A stretch of 64,000 nucleotides of DNA, taken from assembly GCF_000400365.1 (NCBI RefSeq), contig NZ_BAOG01000014.1:124001-188000 (forward strand), read 5' to 3'. A program made the position numbers and the translations under genes. The notes below the pieces were generated by a model. It was not told where the DNA came from, ran no database searches, and saw only the letters and a program-made list of their open reading frames with translations. Every line of letters starts with the position of its first letter. Position 1 is the stretch's first letter. Source of the stretch: Vibrio jasicida CAIM 1864 = LMG 25398. Lineage in GTDB: Bacteria > Pseudomonadota > Gammaproteobacteria > Enterobacterales > Vibrionaceae. This document shows, in pieces, positions 60,180-64,000 of this stretch.

Positions 60180-60531
60180 ATTGCTCTTCAAGGAAAATAT
60201 CGCATACACGAATTGCTGTAGTCTTACAAAACATAGGCGATAGTAATGCAATCATTTCGGGTTTGTGGGTGCAAACGGTTTTAAGTGAGCCTAATTGAGC
60301 ACTTTTTTCATGCTGGTGCCACTCTTTGATTTTCTGATAAACCTCTTTTTCAGAACTTATATTCTTTAGTGAATGCTCTAATATATTAAAAGCGTTCATT
60401 AATTTTCCTTCCAGAACAAAATTCTGATGTTTTCTAGTTTCTTTGAATAGGTAAACAGACGTTACCCACCCAGATAAGCTAAGAGAAAGCATTAACCACA
60501 CAGATAAAGCGTTACTAAATTTCGTCTTCAT
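60175..60531 (-). CDS. Small single-pass membrane protein, paralogue of the 60907 gene
   Basis: 118 residues, no family recognised. A short basic N-terminus precedes one hydrophobic helix (LSVWLMLSLSLSGWVTSVYLF, about 9-29), then a soluble, probably periplasmic region of about 90 residues. Shared with the protein at 60907-61257 are SLSGWVTSVYL, EGKLMNAFNIL, KNIS-EKEVY and LGSLKTVC with C87, plus RVC with C110. The cysteine spacing of 23 is the same in both; C102 is unique here. Convergent with the LapG-like gene; divergent from its paralogue across a 375-bp gap. Function unknown. Confidence 0.7.
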   Translation of the reverse strand: MKTKFSNALSVWLMLSLSLSGWVTSVYLFKETRKHQNFVLEGKLMNAFNILEHSLKNISSEKEVYQKIKEWHQHEKSAQLGSLKTVCTHKPEMIALLSPMFCKTTAIRVCDIFLEEQF

Positions 60532-60906
60532 ATAAAGTCTTCTTGTTCATCTTTTGTGCGTACTGTTCACAAAGTTTTACATATTCTCACCTTTTTGATT
60601 TTGATATCAATAGCGTTTGGTTATTTTTATGTCAGGTTAGTTTGAAAATATTATCAGAGTCTATTTTTTGCTTTTTACAAAATCTAGTTGTGATTTTATA
60701 ACTTCATGTTTTTAAAGCATAAGGATGCGTTATTCATATATGAGATACATTGGTTTCTTAATTGTGAGATAGGTGTCTTAATGGTAGGTGAATGTTATTT
60801 TTCAAATTTGATTATTTACTCTAATTGAGGTTTGAGTAAAATTATTGTTAATTAAAGTCGGTAATAGAAAATAAATATAATTAAAACAAAGAGGTAGCTC
60901 AATATT
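60532..60906. other. AT-rich divergent gap between paralogues
   Basis: 375 bases with no ORF of note. It must carry the promoters of both small membrane protein genes. Very AT-rich (for example near 60600-60720 and 60830-60895), a type of sequence that H-NS-like proteins favour. No operator recognised. Confidence 0.4.
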
Positions 60907-61257
60907 ATGTTTTTCGAAAGTACTAAAGGAAATTTCTTTTCATTGACAATGGTAATCATTAGCCTTTCTGGTTGGATTACTTCAGTGTACTTATATAACG
61001 ATTTACTAAGGTATCAGTTACGAGTGTCTGAAGGGAAAATAATTAATGCTTACAACATCTTAGCCTCTGCTTTTAAGCGCTCGATTTCAGAAGATGAAAT
61101 CTATTCGACGGTAAATGATTGGGTGCTTAAGGGGGACAGTGCTGAAGTCGGTTCTTTGACTACAATGTGTGATAACAATCCTTCCGTTTTGGTGAAAATG
61201 TCCCCTGCCTTTACAGAAACATCTATTCTAAGAGTGTGCAGCACTATCAAACGATAA
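60907..61257 (+). CDS. Small single-pass membrane protein, paralogue of the 60175 gene
   Basis: 116 residues, no family recognised. Hydrophobic helix FSLTMVIISLSGWITSVYLY (about 11-30), then a likely periplasmic region with EGKIINAYNIL (42-52), EDEIYSTVNDW, VGSLTTMC with C88, and LRVC with C111. The pattern repeats that of 60175-60531, including the 23-residue cysteine spacing, which fits a disulfide. AGGTAG lies about 11 bases before the ATG. The two genes form an inverted, diverged duplication. Alternative view: a remnant of a larger sensor, but the shared C-terminus argues for a complete protein. Confidence 0.7.
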   Translation: MFFESTKGNFFSLTMVIISLSGWITSVYLYNDLLRYQLRVSEGKIINAYNILASAFKRSISEDEIYSTVNDWVLKGDSAEVGSLTTMCDNNPSVLVKMSPAFTETSILRVCSTIKR

Positions 61258-61624
61258 TGCACCTCATTATCAGTCTTAAAGTTAAGACTCGACCTAATTG
61301 AACCTTGTTTTTTTTATTTTTATTGATATTTTGCTTACTTTCTAATCTTAAAACTAACCAGGTTTTACGTTTCTAGATATTAAGTAACAATTGCTACATA
61401 AAGAAAACTCTCTAACTCACTGTTATATAAGTTTAATTTCACCTTTCTTTCTTAGTTATTACTAATTTAGTTTTTTCTTATGTTTTTTTTGTGAGGTAAG
61501 AAGCTAATTTGAAATAAAAACGCTTCTCTAACAGCATGTTGAGAATACTTTGCTATATTTTTTATAAGCATATCGGTGTACATACGATAAATCCATTTAA
61601 GTGAATGATGTATGGTAGATAAAT
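61258..61624. other. AT-rich gap before the OmpA-like gene
   Basis: 367 bases without a supported gene. A 115-codon minus-strand ORF here extends into the OmpA-like gene in antisense and is rejected. Runs of T near 61300-61325 and 61470-61490 could include a terminator tail, but I see no strong hairpin. It should hold the promoter of the OmpA-lipoprotein pair. Confidence 0.4.
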
Positions 61625-62635
61625 ATGAGAATGACCAATAGACATATTTTGTGTGTCTTAACTTTTGTTTCCACAAGCTTTCCATTGCAAGCATCCGAAA
61701 GTGATTCCCAGCAATATTGGTATGTTGGTGGAGGTGTTGGGATCGGTGATTATGGGGATGTAAAGAATAAAGATGCCTATGACAGTGCGACCACTCGCTT
61801 TGCCGGGGATGCACACTTGGGGTTTGCTATAAACAAATACCTTTCTTCTGAACTTAGCTATCAGTACTTAGGAAGTGCGTATGCTAAGTACCCGCAAGGC
61901 GAGATCGATGGGGAGTTCCAACAACTTGTGTTGAGTGCCAAAGTTGGTTATCCATTGGATATCGCTTTTTATCCATATGCACGAGTCGGTGGGGCGGCAT
62001 GGTTTGGTGAAAGCCGCGGACTTAGAGAGGCGGATGAGCAAGGGTTTGCGCCAGTTATAGGGGCGGGCATCGAATATGCCTTTAGCTCTTCATTAGTGGC
62101 TCGGTTAGATTACCAGTACACGGATAGCCTCGGTGATGAGAACGTTGGTTACACTAACCACCATCTGTTGACAGTAGGCTTTGATTGGCGCTTTGGCTTT
62201 ATAAAAGAGCAAACCGAGGCTGTTGTTGTAATGCCAATAGAAGAGATCGAGATAAAAGAAACAAAAACTTTTGTGTACTCTGAACAAAAACAGAACCACC
62301 TTTTTGCGTTTGATTCAAGCCGGTTAAATAACACTGCAGCATTTTCTGATGTTTTGGAATTTTTGGAGCAACACCCTGAAGTTAGTATTGTGATCGAAGG
62401 GCATACCGATAATGTTGGCTCTGAGCATTATAACCAACAACTGTCTGAAGACCGCGCTAATGCAGTTAAAGATTACTTAGTCTCTGAAGGAATCATTGAA
62501 ACGAGAATTTCTACTCTTGGTAGAGGTGAAGAAAGTCCAGTTGCTAATAATGACACCTCGGACGGACGTGCGATGAACCGTCGTATTGAGATTACTATCC
62601 CTGATGTTGTTGTTTCTACAGAAACTGAAAGGTAA
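61625..62635 (+). CDS. OmpA-family outer-membrane protein (beta-barrel plus OmpA-like domain)
   Basis: 336 residues. Signal peptide (RHILCVLTFVSTSFPLQA), then an eight-strand OmpA-type barrel of about 170 residues (YWYVGGGVGIGDYGD; ELSYQYLGSAYAKY; FYPYARVGGAAWFGES; ARLDYQYTDSLGD; LLTVGFDWRFG). After a linker (about 200-220) comes an OmpA-like peptidoglycan-binding domain with HLFAFDSSRLNN, VIEGHTDNVGSEHYNQQLSEDRANAVKDYL and AMNRRIEITIP. It ties the outer membrane to peptidoglycan. Only 21 bases separate it from the repeat lipoprotein gene, so the two are an operon and probably act together at the surface. Confidence 0.9.
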   Translation: MRMTNRHILCVLTFVSTSFPLQASESDSQQYWYVGGGVGIGDYGDVKNKDAYDSATTRFAGDAHLGFAINKYLSSELSYQYLGSAYAKYPQGEIDGEFQQLVLSAKVGYPLDIAFYPYARVGGAAWFGESRGLREADEQGFAPVIGAGIEYAFSSSLVARLDYQYTDSLGDENVGYTNHHLLTVGFDWRFGFIKEQTEAVVVMPIEEIEIKETKTFVYSEQKQNHLFAFDSSRLNNTAAFSDVLEFLEQHPEVSIVIEGHTDNVGSEHYNQQLSEDRANAVKDYLVSEGIIETRISTLGRGEESPVANNDTSDGRAMNRRIEITIPDVVVSTETER

Positions 62636-62656
62636 GAATTTAAAGTTGGAGAAAGT

Positions 62657-64000
62657 ATGCCTAATAGGAAGTTTTTACCATTAATGGTAACCGTTTTAGC
62701 AACGATGGTGGTTGGCTGTGACGGAGACGATAAAAAAGACCAGTTTTTAGAACCTGAACAAAAAGTGACTCGTTTGGTTGCATTTCCTCAGGCTTTTGTC
62801 TTGAAAAAAGGTCAAGTTCAGAGCGTAAACATTTCGAATTCAGTGTTGGCTGAAAACGTACCTAACTGGAAGTTAACATCGCTAGATGACAAGAGCGAGT
62901 TGGGAGAAGTTTTATCCCAAGACGAGCGATCGTTTGACTATTCTGTCGAAAACGCCGGAGTAGGACACTTAAATTATACGGTTAGCGACAGAAATTTAAC
63001 CTCAAGCTCACAAGTTGTGTTGGCTGTTAATGATGGAAGTACGGTTGGGAATAACCCACCAGTTGCCCAAAATATCACGTTAGAAACAAACGACGGCTCT
63101 AATGTTAGCGTGGACTTACGCAACTTTATTTCAGATGAAGATGGCGATACGTTACAAATAACGAGTCTTATCTCTGGAACGGGACGTTTCGTATTGGCTG
63201 AAGATGGTTACCAAGTAACCTTTACGCCAGGTGATTATGTTGGAATTGATCAAGCAGTCTATAGTGTTGATGATGGGAAAGGAGGCTACGCTTTAGCGTA
63301 TATCATTGTAAATGCAGGTGACTCAACCAGCGCCAACACCCCACCGGAAGCGGAAGATCAAGCGGTAACAATGGATGTTGCAGATCAGGCGAACATTAAC
63401 ATCGATTTATCAGATTTGGTGAGCGATGCCGATGGTGATACTTTGGCTGTTGATAATCTATACAGCACCAACAACCGAGCAATATTATCCAGTAATAACA
63501 ACGTAGTATATACGCCTGGAGATTTTCGTGGTGTCGATCAATTTACTTACAAAGTAACAGATGGACGCGGCGCGAATGCGCTTGCAACCATTACAGTGAC
63601 GGTAGTTGATTCTGCAGTTCAACCAGAAGAACCAACACTCACAGCTTATCCTCAGACACTCAGTGTGGAACAAGGTGCCTCTGTGATTGTAAACGTCAGT
63701 CAATCTGTAACTTTCAATAATATTGATGGATGGGAACTGACGAGTGTTGAAGATGAAACGGGTTTGGGTGTGGTATCGGATGTCAACTCACCATCGTTCA
63801 ACTATCAAGCACAAACTCCAGGTGTTGCTACCCTAAATTACAGAGTCAATGGTGGTGATTTAGAAAGCATGTCAACCATTATTGTCGTGATTAATGGACC
63901 TCCATCTCCGGACAATACACCACCAGTAGCCAAGAATATTGCGTTAACAACAACTAACGATACAAGTGTAAGCGTAAATCTGGCTGACCAAGTGTCCGAT
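62657..64000 (+). CDS. Large lipoprotein with alternating Ig-like/cadherin-like repeats, 3' end outside window
   Basis: The frame is open from ATG 62657 to the window end (448 codons, no stop). GGAGAAAG precedes the ATG. The signal peptide MPNRKFLPLMVTVLATMVVGC has lipobox VVGC with C21. Two repeat types follow. Type A, about 85 residues, occurs twice (LVAFPQAFVLKKGQVQSVNIS...NWKLTSLDD; LTAYPQTLSVEQGASVIVNVS...GWELTSVED). Type B, about 90 residues, is cadherin-like (NNPPVAQNITLE...DEDGDTL...TFTPGDYVGIDQAVYSVDDGKGG; NTPPEAEDQAVT...DADGDTL...TPGDFRGVDQFTYKVTDGRGA; a third copy starts at NTPPVAKNIALT). The order is A-B-B-A-B. The DxDGD motifs suggest calcium. Likely a surface or periplasmic adhesin-like protein; total size unknown. 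Confidence 0.87.
   Translation, partial: MPNRKFLPLMVTVLATMVVGCDGDDKKDQFLEPEQKVTRLVAFPQAFVLKKGQVQSVNISNSVLAENVPNWKLTSLDDKSELGEVLSQDERSFDYSVENAGVGHLNYTVSDRNLTSSSQVVLAVNDGSTVGNNPPVAQNITLETNDGSNVSVDLRNFISDEDGDTLQITSLISGTGRFVLAEDGYQVTFTPGDYVGIDQAVYSVDDGKGGYALAYIIVNAGDSTSANTPPEAEDQAVTMDVADQANINIDLSDLVSDADGDTLAVDNLYSTNNRAILSSNNNVVYTPGDFRGVDQFTYKVTDGRGANALATITVTVVDSAVQPEEPTLTAYPQTLSVEQGASVIVNVSQSVTFNNIDGWELTSVEDETGLGVVSDVNSPSFNYQAQTPGVATLNYRVNGGDLESMSTIIVVINGPPSPDNTPPVAKNIALTTTNDTSVSVNLADQVSD

Noticed and set aside
61467..61814. 115-codon minus-strand ORF before and inside the OmpA-like gene
   Set aside because: Antisense to the clear OmpA-family N-terminus, His-rich odd composition, no ribosome-binding site.
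63485..63703. 72-codon minus-strand ORF inside the repeat lipoprotein
   Set aside because: Shadow of the long open plus-strand frame, which has a signal peptide and repeated domains.

Overview
The window reads as about 64 kb of a Vibrio chromosome, most likely from the Harveyi clade (V. parahaemolyticus/alginolyticus/campbellii-like). This rests on recognisable gene content and order (topA, glgCA, tfoY with an upstream c-di-GMP riboswitch, purR, torD/torR, cmoM-mukFEB, cmoAB, ruvCAB, cydABX-ybgE, tol-pal, nadA), on moderate GC, and on protein sequences that align from memory with enterobacterial and vibrio orthologues. The species is an inference.

Layout. 1-7.2 kb: end of aroA, a YciN homologue, topA, and the glycogen genes glgC-glgA with a PurR-like operator in the long upstream region. 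7.2-13.4 kb: an alpha/beta hydrolase, a DUF2007 protein, a VTT/DedA-type membrane protein, tfoY under a class I c-di-GMP riboswitch, purR with a candidate autoregulatory operator, and divergent torD/torR. 13.4-21.7 kb: elyC-like gene, then cmoM-mukF-mukE-mukB (tRNA wobble methylation and the MukBEF condensin). 21.7-27.7 kb: an AraC-family regulator divergent from an aldehyde dehydrogenase, acyl-CoA ligase and AlkJ-like GMC dehydrogenase, a predicted alcohol-to-acyl-CoA pathway. 27.8-34.4 kb (minus strand): a small ORF, an operon of RimK-like ATP-grasp ligase, 7TM inactive transglutaminase and retropepsin-like lipoprotein, then cmoB, cmoA and a DUF72 gene. 34.6-41.2 kb: aspS, yebC, ruvC, a chemoreceptor gene lying between ruvC and ruvA, then ruvA-ruvB. 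41.2-54.9 kb: cydABX-ybgE behind two perfect FNR boxes, ybgC-tolQRAB-pal-cpoB, nadA, and an operon of K+ channel, DUF350, DUF1190 and glutathionylspermidine-synthase-like ligase. 55-59.2 kb: UPF0149 gene, an orphan hybrid histidine kinase, alaE and tRNA-Ser(GGA).

59.2-64 kb differs from the rest: it is AT-rich, has long gaps, and carries a LapG-like periplasmic cysteine protease, two divergently oriented paralogous small membrane proteins not recognised as any family, an OmpA-type protein, and a repeat-rich lipoprotein that runs off the window. This is the least explained part and the best candidate for an undescribed surface/envelope system. The housekeeping remainder is ordinary in content. 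Its most notable signals are regulatory (riboswitch, PUR boxes, FNR pair), two ATP-grasp ligase operons of unknown product, the chemoreceptor inside the ruv cluster, and a 6-copy 7-bp tandem repeat touching the cmoA stop codon.
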